Below, one piece after another: positions 10,480 through 21,613 of a stretch of 64,000 nucleotides of DNA (positions are counted from its first letter, which is position 1; every line of letters starts with the position of its first letter). The stretch lies in assembly GCA_028752905.1 (NCBI GenBank), contig JAQNBH010000015.1:38467488-38531487 (forward strand), given 5' to 3'. Made by a program: the position numbers and the translations under genes. Under the pieces are notes generated by a model that saw only the letters and a list, made by a program, of their open reading frames with translations, was not told where the DNA came from and made no database searches. The DNA comes from Cladorhizidae sp. MBARI D1340-BT2 (lineage: Eukaryota > Porifera > Demospongiae > Poecilosclerida > Cladorhizidae).

Positions 10480-12600
10480 CACATCTTCCACTTCCTTCCT
10501 GTCACACTACACGCATCTATCATCACTACACAGTCTACATCGCTTCTTGTCATGCAGTAGACCTGCTGACCCTGTCCTCAATATAAACACTCCCTCATCC
10601 CTGTAATGACCTTGTCTACCTTCTGCTCCATCACCTTTTGCCAACCTATACCACTTCAAGCTGCTTTTACTCTCGACATCCTCCTCCCAATCACACACAT
10701 TTCTCTTCTTCATCTTCACCTTCCATTGCCTGACTGACCCTAGCTCAGCATTCGGATCTTATTTCTCCTCAACAGTAGATACCATCCTATCTCTGCATCC
10801 ATTCTTAGCTTGTCTGCCACAATTTTTACAAGTCTACCCCCTCCACCTGTGCCCTCCTACAATAGAGGATTTTTTCTCCTCCCTCCTCTCTGCCAACTTC
10901 CTCCATCCCAAGTCCCCCAGCACTGCCACTCCTGCCACTAATATGTAGCCCTCTTCCTGCTCTCAACTGAGCAGACTTTGTCTTCCTGTCAGTTCAGCAG
11001 CATGTTCCAGGCTTGGCCTAGCCAACAGCTCCCACACCATCCTGCCTCTAACCACTTCTGTTTTTCCATTCATTGACTCATCCACACTCACTGCTTTTCC
11101 AATCCATTCCTCTGCTTTAATCTTCATTTTCTCCAAGTGTACATTCCCTCTCAGTTTCTCATCAAACCACACACCCCTCTCCATCAATATTCCACTTCAC
11201 ACTATTCCTCCTTTCCCCAATGACCATTACAGTACCCTTCTTCTCATTAAACTTCAACTTCCATCTTATCGCATAGTTCTGCACCATATCCAACATCTCT
11301 TGCAACTCCACTCCTATGTCCCACAAAAAGTGCAATACATCAGCATAGAGGAATGCACCACACCATGTACCATCCGCCTTCAATCCCAGCTCAGCTCCCT
11401 CTAGTTCATCCACCACTCCCAACACATACATGTTGAATAATGTTGGTGACAAAAGACACCTCTGCCTAAGTCCCCTCTCTATCCCAAATTACCTCGACTG
11501 ACCTCCATCCGATACTATCCTAGCCTCCACCCCATTGACTTCTACAGGCCTTCACACATTCATACAAATTTCCCTGCTTGTCTCATTGTATACCACAAAC
11601 CATCCCTCCACACACCGTCATAAGCCTTACTGATGTCTAGAAAAGCTAGGTACGATCCCTTCTCCCTTTTCCGAATCTCGCATATACCTCTTAGGACAAA
11701 CAACTAGTCTGCGCATCTCCTCTTCCTTCTGGAACCTCCCTGTGCCTCTGTGGAAACTTGTTCCTCACAAAACTTCCCTAACCTCTCTACCATCAACCTA
11801 AAGATCTTCACCACAACTCCCCAATGATATCCCTCAATTCCCTATCACTTCTGCATAACTGTCTTAGAGTGGTACCAAAAAAACTCCTATCCAATCCTCT
11901 GGACAGCACTCCCTCCTCAGCACCATGTTCAGCAAATCCACTAATACTTCTACCAGCCTCCCTCCTTCATCTCAATGAGTATTCCATGTGGTCCTGGAGC
12001 ATTTCCCCTTTTAGACTCTTCAAGATATCCACCACTTCTCCCCATCTTACTTGTTCACACATACCCATCTCATTGCCACCTTGACCTCTTTCACCTGAAC
12101 CAGGTATTGTAGACACTCTGCCAAGCTCCTCCCAGTGTCTCCCTAAAGCCTCATCTTCTCCCTCTATCACTCCACCAGAGTTGGTCTTCAATCTTCCTAT
12201 CTTTCTACTTTTCTTCTTTCCCCTCAAGTCTGACCCAAACAGGCTACACCTGTTCTCTTATTCTCCTCACTGTCTTTTCCCGTAGCTCTCTTCTCTTTCC
12301 TTATCAGTAGCTTCACTTTTCCCCTCATTCATCCCAGTCATTCATCCCAGACTTTAACATCGTGTCACTCCATTCTGGCTCTCTTCAATTTCCTATTAAA
12401 AAAACCTTTCCTGTTACGTATTGCTTCCCCTACTTCATCTGACCACCATCTCTTTGAGTCCTCTGCTATTTTCTTCTTCCCTAAACCTTCTCTACCACTG
12501 CCAACACCTTTTCTTTCCATGCATTCCAGATACTATTTGTTACATTGCCATGATTGGACCCCTGCTCTTGATCTAACCCCCTCAACTGTTCTTCCCACTT
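10480..12600 (-). pseudogene. Decayed non-LTR retrotransposon, reverse transcriptase region
   Basis: Read on the minus strand from high to low coordinate, frames give WEELGRVSTIPG and MCEQVRWGEVVDILKSLK (12227-11967). RT palm sequence (SPTLFNMYVLGVVDELE, then FLYADV where FxYADD is expected) follows at 11452-11162, and after it a thumb-like segment (GVWFDEKLRGNVHLEKMKI, 11187-10963). These are non-LTR RT motifs in the right order. The catalytic box has lost an Asp (YADV), and frames break several times. Clade (L1/Tx1-like or other) is uncertain. The 3' end lies near 10.5 kb. Confidence 0.7.
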
Positions 12601-13077
12601 TTTACAATCTCTGAGATAGCAAAATTGGTTGAATTTGAACTTGGCTATGACTGTTTATGCTAAAGGAAATATTACAGAATAAGTTTGGGGTGGGAAATGT
12701 TATTTTTGGGGGTGGGATCTGAGTTATTGTTGTTTTGCGGGTGGGGGAGGGGATATCGCAGGACTCCATCCCCCTGTATGAAAACCTGCTACTGGTTGCC
12801 ACACAGTCGTATAATTATGGTGTATATTAATAAATGTATGTTTTACTGTTATAATGTCTCTGTGTACCATCCAGCACTGAAATTGTGGATACATTTTGGG
12901 CCCTATAGAGTACTCTACATATTGAGGAGAATTTTCTTAGGAACTTCACTTACAATATATTACATGACAATGTTACTATATGACAATTAAACACGATAGA
13001 TTGTTGATTTATTAGTGTTTCAAATTTAAAATTGTCCGAAAGTACCACTTCTGTGCTCATTTTCTGCAACAAACTCA
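12601..13077. other. Unassigned sequence between the LINE and piggyBac-like element 2
   Basis: No recognised domain in any frame. It includes a G-rich patch (12690-12760) and AT-rich sequence that ends at the TTAA of the next element. Confidence 0.5.
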
Positions 13078-13290
13078 TTAACCCTCTCACTGTCAATGGC
13101 GCCATACGGCGCCACGGCTTTGAAAAATAAAATAAAATATAAGCATTTGTCAATAGACAATAATTTTTATATCAAAAGATAGCTGAATTCAAACTCTATT
13201 TACACAAAAAAAATTACGGCGGTTGAACGGAGGAAAGTTAATGAAATTATATTTAAAACACGAACGATTTTCAGTCGGACGATATCAACG

Positions 13291-13515
13291 ATGGAGAAGA
13301 GACTGTCAATAGCTGAAATTATTTCCCAAGTGACTAGGGCAGCTTGGGACATTTCTGGTGATGAATCAAGTGACGAAGAATGTGAAGGCATCCATTCCTA
13401 CCTCGGAGATAGTCGTGAGCAATGCAAATACTGCAATGTTCACCTTTGCATTATGGAGGATCGGAATTGTTTCCATGCTTTCCACAACTTGGTTGACTTT
13501 TGCTACAGACACTGA
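13291..13515 (+). CDS. Core-less piggyBac-type protein: acidic N-terminus fused to a Cys-rich C-terminus (74 aa)
   Basis: The intact ORF begins MEKRLSIAEIISQV and runs into the acidic family box (SGDESSDEECEGIHSYLGDS, about residues 22-41), as in the other exon 1 copies. It then goes straight into CKYCNVHLCIMEDRNCFHAF (about 45-64), a CxxC...C...C segment like the extreme C-terminus of piggyBac transposases (compare VCHKRDCFFKYH at 56.1 kb). About 500 residues of catalytic core are missing at the joint, yet the frame stays open. Characterised C-terminal Cys-rich domains bind transposon ends, so a product could occupy ends without cutting. That role is inference. It could also simply be a deletion derivative. 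Confidence 0.55.
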   Translation: MEKRLSIAEIISQVTRAAWDISGDESSDEECEGIHSYLGDSREQCKYCNVHLCIMEDRNCFHAFHNLVDFCYRH

Positions 13516-13639
13516 TTTCACCTCAAACTCCACCCAAAATTTCTTTCGATTACATTATGTCAAACAATTATATCAATTATATCAAATGTTTACTGAATGT
13601 TGTATTGACAAAGTTCTTGTTGATAAATAAGGAAATTTT

Positions 13640-13835
13640 TGTGGTCGATTTATGAAGACCTTATTATGGGTTGGCATAACTTTTGTATAGTAATGTATAT
13701 TCCTAGGTTCTTAGAAGCAAAAGAAAGGATATGGATAGAGCTATCTTATGAGCTATATATCGAGTCCATAACATGAACTATGGAGAAGTTATGGCACTCC
13801 TAATCATGACCATTGTTTGCATAATTATATTCATA
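13640..13835. repeat. Degenerate copy of the dispersed repeat also at 32.47 and 50.29 kb
   Basis: Contains 'gatagagctatcttatgagc' and 'atatcgagtccataacatga', recognisable variants of the 'gagctctatatcaagtccat' box at 50.32 kb, in the same orientation as that copy. No coding potential. Confidence 0.5.
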
Positions 13836-13976
13836 TTATGTGGTCAGCCTGTGGTCACACCATTTGACCACAACTTCTAAAACAATCATGCTATTACATG
13901 ACCAAATGGTAAATGGTTCAGCTAAATATCTGATTTGATACCACCAACCCCTACAGTTAACAAACCTCACTCTCAA

Positions 13977-14851
13977 AGTCACCTTTCCTCCACCCGCCTC
14001 CCTCCACCCCCCTCCACCCCAACCACGTTTGTACAACTCATCTGGCTTGGCTCCCCGGGAAATTTGGCTGGGCCTGACTGTTCTTCTTTATTTCCAATGT
14101 TTGGGTCTTTGTGTGGGAACAATAATAGTTTTTGACCACCGCTGGTGCTGCTTTGTGTCTCTGCCATTGCTGTGGTATTCCTGGGTGTCCTGCTCCCCAT
14201 TTCCTTCTCTCCCCCCCCCCCCCCCTTGGTTCTCCTATTTATAAGTCTTTGCTATCCTTGTGTGTGCTTGTGTACACCCCTACAGGATGGATGATCCAGG
14301 TTTTCCCATTTCCCCACTCATCATGGGCTTCCTGCTTTGACCTTGTCTGTCCATGCTACTGGCTGTGTTCTTCTTCCCTTCCACCACTACATTATCTCTT
14401 ACATTCTTCTTCGAACTCATACCCTACGCTCTCCTTCATCTTCATTTGATCTTGCCTCTTCCAACAATTGATGTTTCCTACTCAACACTCCTAACCTTTG
14501 GTCGTTATGGCTTACTGAAATCTCTGGATCCTCTATCCTCTGCACCAGATGAACCAGCAACTCCCCCACCTCTGGCCACTGTTGCATGGTCACTTGTTGG
14601 TTTATAAGCACCGCCTTGCTCTCTCTTGGAGCAAGCAGTCCCAAAACATCTTTCTTCAAGGCTTTTAAGATATTGGTTATATTTGTATCCTTAGCATCTT
14701 TCTCTCCCTCCTCTCTATACCTATCCCTTATACACTCTTCCAACTCATACACCACTCGACTCCCAAAGTGACTGACAGCTACTTTTATTGCTTCCACTCC
14801 TGCAGCTTTCCTTAAGTTAGCCAAACCTTCTCTAGGTGCAGCCTCCTCCAC
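13977..14851 (-). pseudogene. Non-LTR retrotransposon, 5' ORF region (fragment)
   Basis: The minus-strand frame from 14851 to 14417 is open for 144 codons and includes VAVSHFGSRVVYELEECIRD, ALKKDVLGLLAPRESKAVL and EVSVSHNDQRL-like segments. A second frame (14200-13979) follows. The orientation and its position upstream of the RT at 12.2-11.0 kb suggest the 5' coding part of the same LINE, separated by piggyBac-like sequence. I recognise no catalytic domain here, so the link to the LINE is inferred from orientation and order. It ends near 15.04 kb. Confidence 0.45.
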
Positions 14852-15468
14852 TGGACCAAGCTGCCTGTCAGCGACTTTGCTTTCAGATTCGCCTTCCCTA
14901 CATCAACCTCCACCTCCCGACTACCTTTGAATCCTGCTCTTCCTTGCATTCAGCACAACTTCCACATACCCATTTCTCCACAGACTCCCTTAGCTTTTTA
15001 AACTTGTACCGTCAAGTGAGCACATAATCGATGGTAACCATTCCTGGCATACTCCTTCGCAAAAAAATACTCTTTCCGTACAATTCTTTTGAACACTTCA
15101 GACATGACTCTTGACACACACGTCGGCCATTTTTGGGGGAAGCTAATCCTTCATCTCTTAGTAGCTAAGGGTATATATGGTAGTTGGTTTCTGTCCTAAT
15201 GCAGAGAGCACATACAAGTGAGAAGTATAACTTTTTTTTAAATTAAGTGCGCTTTAAAATCTAATCCAGTGAAGGGAAATAATGTCATTAGGAATTCAAT
15301 TCACCAGAGGAATAATGATAAAAGGTATTGAGTTTATAGAGAAGAAAACAAAAAAAACTACTAATTAGAGATGCCCGCAACCATATATCTGAGCTGCATT
15401 TTGCAAGCTTCTATATTTATTTTTATTATTAATTACGAAGCCAAAATTTGCAAGCGAGTGTATCAAGT
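14852..15468. other. No recognised gene
   Basis: Possible LINE 5' sequence up to about 15.04 kb, then AT-rich DNA without a recognised feature up to the piggyBac-type terminus at 15469. Confidence 0.4.
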
Positions 15469-15639
15469 TTAACCCTCTCCCCGGTGACTTTATTTTGAAG
15501 AAAGAAGAAAAAAATGACATGCATGATTTTATCTCAACAAGGGTTGACTAAAGTCCATAGCAACCATAGTGTATCCAATAGCCCTTGTTATAACCAACAT
15601 TGTGGTTATCAACTGTTGCCACAGTTACAAACCACAATG

Positions 15640-16235
15640 TGGTGAATCCAATTATAAGTTACTTAAGAGAGGAGAATTGTTGGAAATTGACACAGCTACA
15701 GTTAAAAATTAATATAAAATCAGGAATGCAATAGTCCCTAGCAACCATATATTATGGGATAGCATTATTGTTGATAAACACGTGGTAATTTTTGTGGAAA
15801 ACACGCTGACCACAATGTATGAATCTGATTATGGATTTAATCAATAATTATAAGAACATTCTTGAGTAAATTGTTTACATACATATTCTTTGCTATTATT
15901 TGACACAATGCGACTATTATTATATATATATGACACACTGTATAATGGATTTGACTGGATAATGTTATTGAGAATGAACATAATTCAATAACTTATAGCC
16001 ATTTAGCCAAGGAACTAGCGTCTCTTGTTACCATCGAGCACCACGAGGAGGTATGGCTATATTGCCCGACACACAACACACACATAAATCATATCATAAC
16101 AACAACAAAATAAAAAAATCACACTACACATCGTGTGCAGACAAGCATGTTGCTGCAACATGATGCCCTTTCAATGTGCGGCACACAATGTGTAGACAAA
16201 GAATAAGACAACAAATATAACACATATAACAGTTG
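15640..16235 (-). repeat. 3' non-coding region of a piggyBac-like family, copy A
   Basis: Closely matches 56870-57900, for example 'ttggaaattgacacagctac', 'gcaaccatatattatgggat', 'ggaactagcgtctcttgtta' and 'cacgaggaggtatggctata'. Copy B carries about 470 bp more in the middle (57060-57525). The shared block lies 3' of the minus-strand linker exon in both composites and has no open frame of its own, so it is best read as 3' UTR or subterminal DNA. Confidence 0.8.
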
Positions 16236-16371
16236 GAGATGTAGGACCTGGTATATACCTTTGTGTACGTGTAATGTGTTGCACATGACTCCTCTTTTGA
16301 CCAACTACCAACCACTGAGTCCAAGTGGTATCTACCATATGGGTGCACCAGGTGCAGGACATATAATGGAG

Positions 16372-16660
16372 CTATGTGGACTGAATCGAGGAACAGCAGA
16401 AGAAACACAAGAAACAAGAGCAGCAGTATTGGCAGCAGAAGTACCAGGAGTGGAAGCACCACCAGCAAAAGTACCAGAGGTTCAGTACCAGCAAAGGTTC
16501 AGTACCAGCAAAAGTACCAGTAGAAGTCCTTCTAGTCACAGGCCTACGTAGACGACCTTCACGACTACGGCGAGTAACTCGTCGCAAAGGAGTTATGGCA
16601 CTAGACATTGTAATTGAAGTTGTAAGTATTGGAGGGTTGGTTGAGAGTGGGGTCAATGGG
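16372..16660 (-). pseudogene. piggyBac-type linker exon (Ser/Thr-rich with a basic patch), composite 2 right unit
   Basis: The minus-strand frame reads SSAITPLRRVTRRSREGRLR and RRPVTRRTSTGTFAGTEPL: Ser/Thr/Pro-rich with clustered arginines that could contact DNA or act as a nuclear-localisation signal. It lies downstream of the exon 1 at 17217-16978. Instead of a DDE domain, the next sequence is the 3' non-coding block shared with 57-58 kb. It resembles the linker at 58.0-58.5 kb in composition and position. Confidence 0.45.
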
Positions 16661-16977
16661 GAAGCAATATCTGAAGTCGCAGAAATTGATGGAAACAGTA
16701 CAGGTACAGTTGTCGAACTCGCAATGAGAGAGGAAGAAGCTGCTGTATGTCTATCACTCCAAATATGCTTCTACATCTAAACACAAGCACACCAGCTATA
16801 AAACACTAAGCCATACTTTACCCCTATATACCCACCCTCTAATTTATACATGTATTATATATATTTCCAAGGAACTATCCAAGAAAAACAAGCTACAAGT
16901 GCATTTGCAGATCATCCTCTACACACAAACTACACAACAAACTATGGCTAGACTCACTGTCAAAGCCTTCCTCGTCA

Positions 16978-17217
16978 CTAGAACACTCTATTCATTGCAT
17001 TCATAACTTCCAGTTCAGTGGAAGCGCATTCGCCAGAAAATAAGTCAGGCGCCACCTCTCTACCAATTGAACGAACGGCTTCAGGATCGGTCCTGCTCTT
17101 CCCAAGGTAAGAATGTATGCCTTCATCATCTTCATCGCTTGTTTCATCCTCATGTAAGCCGAAATCGTCGTCAAAAAGTCGAGAAAATACTTAGTCTAAA
17201 CTTAGCCAGGAAAACAT
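16978..17217 (-). pseudogene. piggyBac-type exon 1, composite 2 right unit
   Basis: Minus strand: ATG at 17217 reads MFSWLSLD, then a stop, then VFSRLFDDDFGLHEDETSDE and DEGIHSYLGKSRTDPEAVRS, followed by IGREVAPDLF. This matches exon 1 of composite 4 (LSLDEVISQV, stop, GDDFGLSEDESSDQ, SYLGQSRVDPEA), including a nonsense codon at nearly the same place. The shared lesion position suggests a common inactive ancestor or a misread splice or start site. The frame ends at 16978. Confidence 0.65.
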
Positions 17218-17414
17218 TTTGCACGGTCAGCTTTCAAACATTACTTTACCTTAGTTACCGGAAGTCTTACGACGGTTAATTTGGTAAGCGCGTAGAGGAA
17301 GAATAGAGCTATTTAATGATAATATTATAGTACAATGAAAACTTCTCTACGATGTTTTATATAGAAATTTGTGCCTTTGACGTCTATAAACGCTTACACC
17401 AGCGAGTGGGTTAA

Positions 17415-18244
17415 CGTATGCTGGCACAGGGTTCCACTAGTTCTGCCTGGCCTTGTGCTCTGGTGTGCTGCAGACCAAGCAGACAGTTGGAGTGGAACAT
17501 ACCAAAGTATATGACTATAATTATACTAGAAGGATTAACCAGGCAACCACTGGGGTCAACCCGACAGAATTTTCAATGCATGATGTTATGTGTCCACTTT
17601 ATCATCCATTTCTACTCTGGCCAGCTATTGTGGTGTGCTGTTGATTAGAGTCCTGCTAATATGGCATAGCTGCACAAGGAATAACAGAACACTAATACAT
17701 GTAAAAATATTATATTCATAGCATTTTATGAACCAGATGATGGGAAAATACGGATCTTCAGCAGAGATGCCGTTTTTCTATAGTTCTGAATTTGACTTAA
17801 AAGACTTCCGTAAAGTGACGGCAACTATTTATGTGATGGATCCTGGTGCTAGTTTGGATATGCAATAACGATGGAAAAGTTCAATATAAATGAAAGAGCA
17901 AAATTTCATAAAAGTTGCTGCCTGATTCCAGAGTGTTTTAGTCTGTCCATTATTTCAAGGCATTGAACATGATTAAGCCACCAGGATTATCTGCCCTCTA
18001 ATAATGGTGTAGCTACACGAGTATTTGAAGTAGAACTTTGCGTTTGTGTATTATTTTTTCTTAGGTTTACCCTACTCCTTGACATCTTCTCAGCTTTTAT
18101 CTTCTCCAATTCTTTAGCTGTCTTGTTTGCTTCCCTTTCTTGCTTTTTTTAATTTACTTCTCTAAGCTTCTTCCTAGTTTTTATCCACTAAGCTTCTAGG
18201 CAATATTAACTTGCTGCAAGGAAGTATCACATGGTGTATTTGTA
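17415..18244. other. No recognised gene
   Basis: Two short overlapping plus frames (17418-17648) resemble no family I know. The rest is AT-rich and closed in all frames. Confidence 0.5.
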
Positions 18245-18330
18245 CTCTCAACGAACTCTCAGTTGACATAATGGAATTACAATGTCCTGATGAAGTCTAG
18301 AGCATCTAGTTGAAAAATGGTTTATTTGCC
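18245..18330 (+). repeat. Penelope-type terminal fragment with hammerhead-like core
   Basis: Starts 'ctctcaacgaactctcagtt', continues 'gacataatggaattacaatg', and then CTGATGA at 18287-18293, a stem (GTCTAGA-gca-TCTAGTT) and GAAA at 18312-18315. It is a shortened version of the sequence at 29115-29240, here with the catalytic-type boxes on the plus strand. One stem pair is lost. Confidence 0.6.
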
Positions 18331-19895
18331 CAAAAATGCTCAGAGGGATTGAGTACATTACTTTAACTTACTAGAGTAGAAAGGGCAAATACCAGAATCA
18401 CTGCATAACTGCGGGTAGACATGTTTTGTCATAGTGGTCTGTAAATATGTGGGAAAACACGAGTAAAGTTCTATCGAGCAAAACTTTAGAGCTGATCGAA
18501 AAACATGCTTCAGAGGCCTTTTATCCAGGGATTGTGTAGCCAGAATTATATGTTGGAAGGTGGGAGTAATAACATTTTCAGCAAGTCCTGGAAAGCATTT
18601 ATGATTTTAAGACCCAAGTAGAGGAGTTAGTTTCTAGCATAGGTGTATTTTCCTTCCAAAATACCATTGTGAATTAAACCCATTTGGAGCACTGGAGAAA
18701 AGAAAATCATTCAACCAGCCTTGTATTCAGTCAGTCTTGAGTTGATACAGAAGTATTTTGAAGAGTGAGGGAATATCGTTGTGCATACCGTGAAGGAAAA
18801 ACAGGAGGTGTTGAAGTAGAAGATGCTGTGAAATTATTTAAATCACATCATCGTGTTCCTGAAACAGAGCTCTAGTATTCATTTTTACTTTACAAAATTG
18901 ATAGTACAACATATATTTAGAATTTTGTAACTCCAACATAACTCACTGCCTTAAAATTACTAATTTCAAAATAACATCTTTTCTCAAACTCCACCCACTT
19001 TTTAGAATGAAAACGGGAATGTAAAATTGACTTTACAAAATAATTAAAATTTCAATTCTTGTACACAAACAGAATTTGAGAAATCATCCCAAGAAACAAA
19101 AATAAAAGCATTCAAATTGAAACATCAATATTCATGAGATGTTACCATAGAAACCCAAATGTAAGACCACACAATTTAAACCACATTGGTCTTGTTTTCA
19201 AAGATTAATATTATGGTAGAATTAACGGAATATGTCTTCTTGCATTATATAATTCGAGAAAACTTATGTTTTGGTTTGCTATAACTGCACAACTAGTCCA
19301 ATGGGGAGGTGCGGTGGGTGAGGGAAGGGGTGAGGGTAAATCCCCCCATTTTACTCACCGAGAGTTGGCACATCAAATTTATTTTGCTGCAATGTGATGC
19401 CACTTTAAAAGAATGAGATGAAATGATGAGAGGAGATTCTTTCTGCATGTCCTGTTTGGGCTGTGAAGCCCTAGGGAAACTTAAGGTCTGAATCTTTATC
19501 TTCTACTCCAGGTGAAATAGAATGACTGGAGCATGCAATGAAGGCTGTGCACACCTTCACAAGACCACAAGAATTACTGATTACTATTATCCTCCCCATA
19601 ATGGAGTAATGTGTGAGACTGTGTAAAAATTGGGCTGCATAGTTTTGATTTCTACAATTTATATAATTATAGGCATCTCTCGGAGCCAAGCTTCCTGTAT
19701 AAGAGGGGGTTCTGTATAGTGGCTCCCCTGTATATTACATGCATAATAATTGGGCCAATATAAATGTCTCTCCATGTGCACGAAGAGCACAATCTTCAAA
19801 TATCAACCTACTTCCCTTATCTAGAAAAAAATCAAATGTATATTTTACAGAATGTGGGATATGAAGACCAGTATATAAAGTGTTTGCTATATATA
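18331..19895. other. No recognised gene
   Basis: AT-rich and without an ORF of note. A short frame near 18770-18870 (AYREGKTGGVEVEDAVKLFK) could be a tiny relic of something, but I recognise no family. Confidence 0.45.
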
Positions 19896-21173
19896 TTACG
19901 CGACACATTTCCCTTTCTTGGGCCTAATGTGAGCTATATACATAAGCTGTGTATTAGAATGCATCAATAAGAACCCAGGGAGAGAAATAGAAGAGTGAAC
20001 ACTTACTAGTTCTACAGCAGAAAGCTTGGTTATTACTTTCCTTTCTTGACGTCTTAGACTGAAATGTGATTTTAAGCTTTCAGTGACATTGCCGTCTTTT
20101 AGTCTTGCCAGTACCTTTTGGTCGACTTCACAAGAAAATTCATTCCAAGGTATTATCAGCGATCCTGTGTTATCACTAAATGACTTCTTCGCATAATAGT
20201 GGATGTCCTTTTCATCAGGAAGTAAAGGAATGAAAAGATCATCATAGTCGAGCATTATGGCTAGATCAAACACACCTTGATAGCGCATGACACAGTCTTG
20301 GTATTTTAAACTTTGAGAGTAGTAGAACACGTGAGGATTTGTCTGCCAAACTTCCATGGACACAAACCCACTCTCTAAAGCATCCTTTAAGAATGGATAC
20401 ACTGATGTAGCATTTTCAAAAAAAGTCTTGTCCACATTCAAGTGCACTTGATCCATGCCAACTGCCTTCTGGTACACGAGCCACTCATTGAACCTTGGTG
20501 GGTGACTATACATGGTGGCACACACAACTATTGAGTTATCTCCTTTTGTTGGAGAGGTCTTTTTCTGAGAAGTAGAAGGGAGATAAAGAGGATGGTCAAC
20601 TTGAACCTGAATAATTTTGTCTTCACCTTTGGTCTGGTAAAGAACGTGAGCAGTACTTCCATTGGTGATGGCTTCATAAGGAATTCCACTGCATTTGATC
20701 ATGGCATAATAGTACTTGTACCTATTGCTATATTTCACTTTTATCCAGTTTTTAATGGGATCTTCTACTAATTTCACTTTCTGAGATGAATATCCGTTAA
20801 GCTCACATGAAACAATATTGATTTTTCTCTTCAAAACTTGATCATTAACTTCAGCCAGTATGCAAAGCAAGTTACGAGGCTTCCCCTTAACTGTCCTGTT
20901 GTCATAGTAGACCTTGCGAGGCACAACTGGTAGGTCAATACTGTACTTTACTAAAGTGGCTTTAACCGGGCATCTCTTGAGAGGCACAACCGGTAGTTCC
21001 CTACTGTCCTCTAGTAATGTGACGTTGATCGTTCCGTCGAGTTTGATGTTTGCAAAACACACCAACTGCAATGCCAACAGAGCGAAAATTAAGTATTTTA
21101 GCTGGAGATTAACTGCCATAGTATGGATAAATACTTCATAAGCACAACAACAGCAAGAGAAATGAGACTGCAA
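19896..21173 (-). CDS. Glycosyltransferase family 92 (DUF23) protein, single exon
   Basis: GT92 enzymes are Golgi type II membrane glycosyltransferases; characterised nematode members add galactose to fucose on N-glycan cores. The ORF encodes 425 aa from ATG 21173, or 407 aa from ATG 21119. The second start is preferred because a 20-residue hydrophobic segment (LKYLIFALLALQLVCFA) then begins near the N-terminus as a signal anchor. The C-terminal half carries the family blocks: VVCATMYSHPPRFNEWLVYQ (about 216-235), a YQDCVMRYQG segment (290-300), then DYDDLFIP (309-316) holding the Asp-x-Asp-type metal site. A RKVITK...VSVHS stretch and a terminal LMYIAHIRP also fit. Potential N-glycosylation sites are present. 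No break is seen. A 60-bp in-frame segment (20006-19947) has intron-like ends (GTAAGT...CAG), but its translation fits the family, so I keep it coding. Confidence 0.88.
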   Translation of the reverse strand: MQSHFSCCCCAYEVFIHTMAVNLQLKYLIFALLALQLVCFANIKLDGTINVTLLEDSRELPVVPLKRCPVKATLVKYSIDLPVVPRKVYYDNRTVKGKPRNLLCILAEVNDQVLKRKINIVSCELNGYSSQKVKLVEDPIKNWIKVKYSNRYKYYYAMIKCSGIPYEAITNGSTAHVLYQTKGEDKIIQVQVDHPLYLPSTSQKKTSPTKGDNSIVVCATMYSHPPRFNEWLVYQKAVGMDQVHLNVDKTFFENATSVYPFLKDALESGFVSMEVWQTNPHVFYYSQSLKYQDCVMRYQGVFDLAIMLDYDDLFIPLLPDEKDIHYYAKKSFSDNTGSLIIPWNEFSCEVDQKVLARLKDGNVTESLKSHFSLRRQERKVITKLSAVELVSVHSSISLPGFLLMHSNTQLMYIAHIRPKKGKCVA

Positions 21174-21388
21174 ATCGATTATTCGTCGTCGCCCTTGCTT
21201 AATTAATTTGTGTTACGTTACCAACGCGAAAATTCGCATGCGCTGGAAAAATCCAACTCTGGCTCTGGCTTCTATTAGTTGGTTGTGGGGGGAATGGAGA
21301 CAGGATTCATAGACATGACTCCATTCGTGACGCACTTTTTTCGGCAGCATAGTCCGCTGCTCTAGCACCACGGAGGGAGGCTCCATCC
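21174..21388. promoter_or_regulatory. Upstream region of the GT92 gene
   Basis: Includes CpG-containing sequence just upstream of the start (gttaccaacgcgaaaattcg). No defined promoter element can be named. The part beyond about 21300 already belongs to the retroelement fragment. Confidence 0.3.
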
Positions 21389-21612
21389 ATGATACCGGGC
21401 TCCAGCAGTCGTCCAGCTGACGTCTACCTCTCTAACTGGACACGTGGCCAGCCGGCTGCACTGGATGTGACTGTTATTTCACCTATGCAACAGCAGACCA
21501 TCGCGGGAGCAGCGAAAACCCCTGGATATGCACTCAGGGTAGGTGAAGACCGAAAAATGAAGGCACATTCAGAGGAGTGCCACTCTGCAGGCATCCATTT
21601 CACTCCCCTGGT
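21389..21612 (+). pseudogene. Non-LTR element C-terminal fragment with restriction-like endonuclease signature
   Basis: The frame reads PGSSSRPADVYLSNWTRGQP then AALDVTVISPMQQQ, later ECHSAGIHFTPLV. An R-P-x-D followed about 14 residues later by D-V-T-V matches the PD-(D/E)xK-type endonuclease core found at the C-terminus of RLE-bearing non-LTR elements. It is cut off at 21613 by the hAT left end. No RT precedes it, so this is a small 3' scrap. Confidence 0.55.
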
Positions 21613-21613
21613 C

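Larger units (their letters stand above)
13078..17414. mobile_element. piggyBac-like composite 2 (two convergent core-less copies, TTAA ends)
   Basis: The left end is TTAA then CCCTCTCACTG (13078 onward). The right end, read inward on the minus strand, is TTAA then CCCACTCGCTG (17414 inward). A further left-type terminus, TTAA then CCCTCTCCCCGGTGAC, begins at 15469, so 15469-17414 may be an element of its own. The left unit is on plus (exon 1 at 13291), the right unit on minus (exon 1 at 17217-16978, linker exon at about 16656-16372). A LINE fragment (13977-14851) lies between. The 15.7-16.2 kb segment is nearly identical to 56.9-57.9 kb, marking the right unit as the same family as the right unit of composite 4. 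Confidence 0.65.

Noticed and set aside
10186..10606. Overlapping ORFs around the poly-G tract
   Set aside because: Low-complexity frames in a LINE 3' region; they oppose the LINE strand and match no family.
20914..21141. Plus-strand ORF opposite the GT92 start
   Set aside because: Antisense shadow of the GT92 coding exon.
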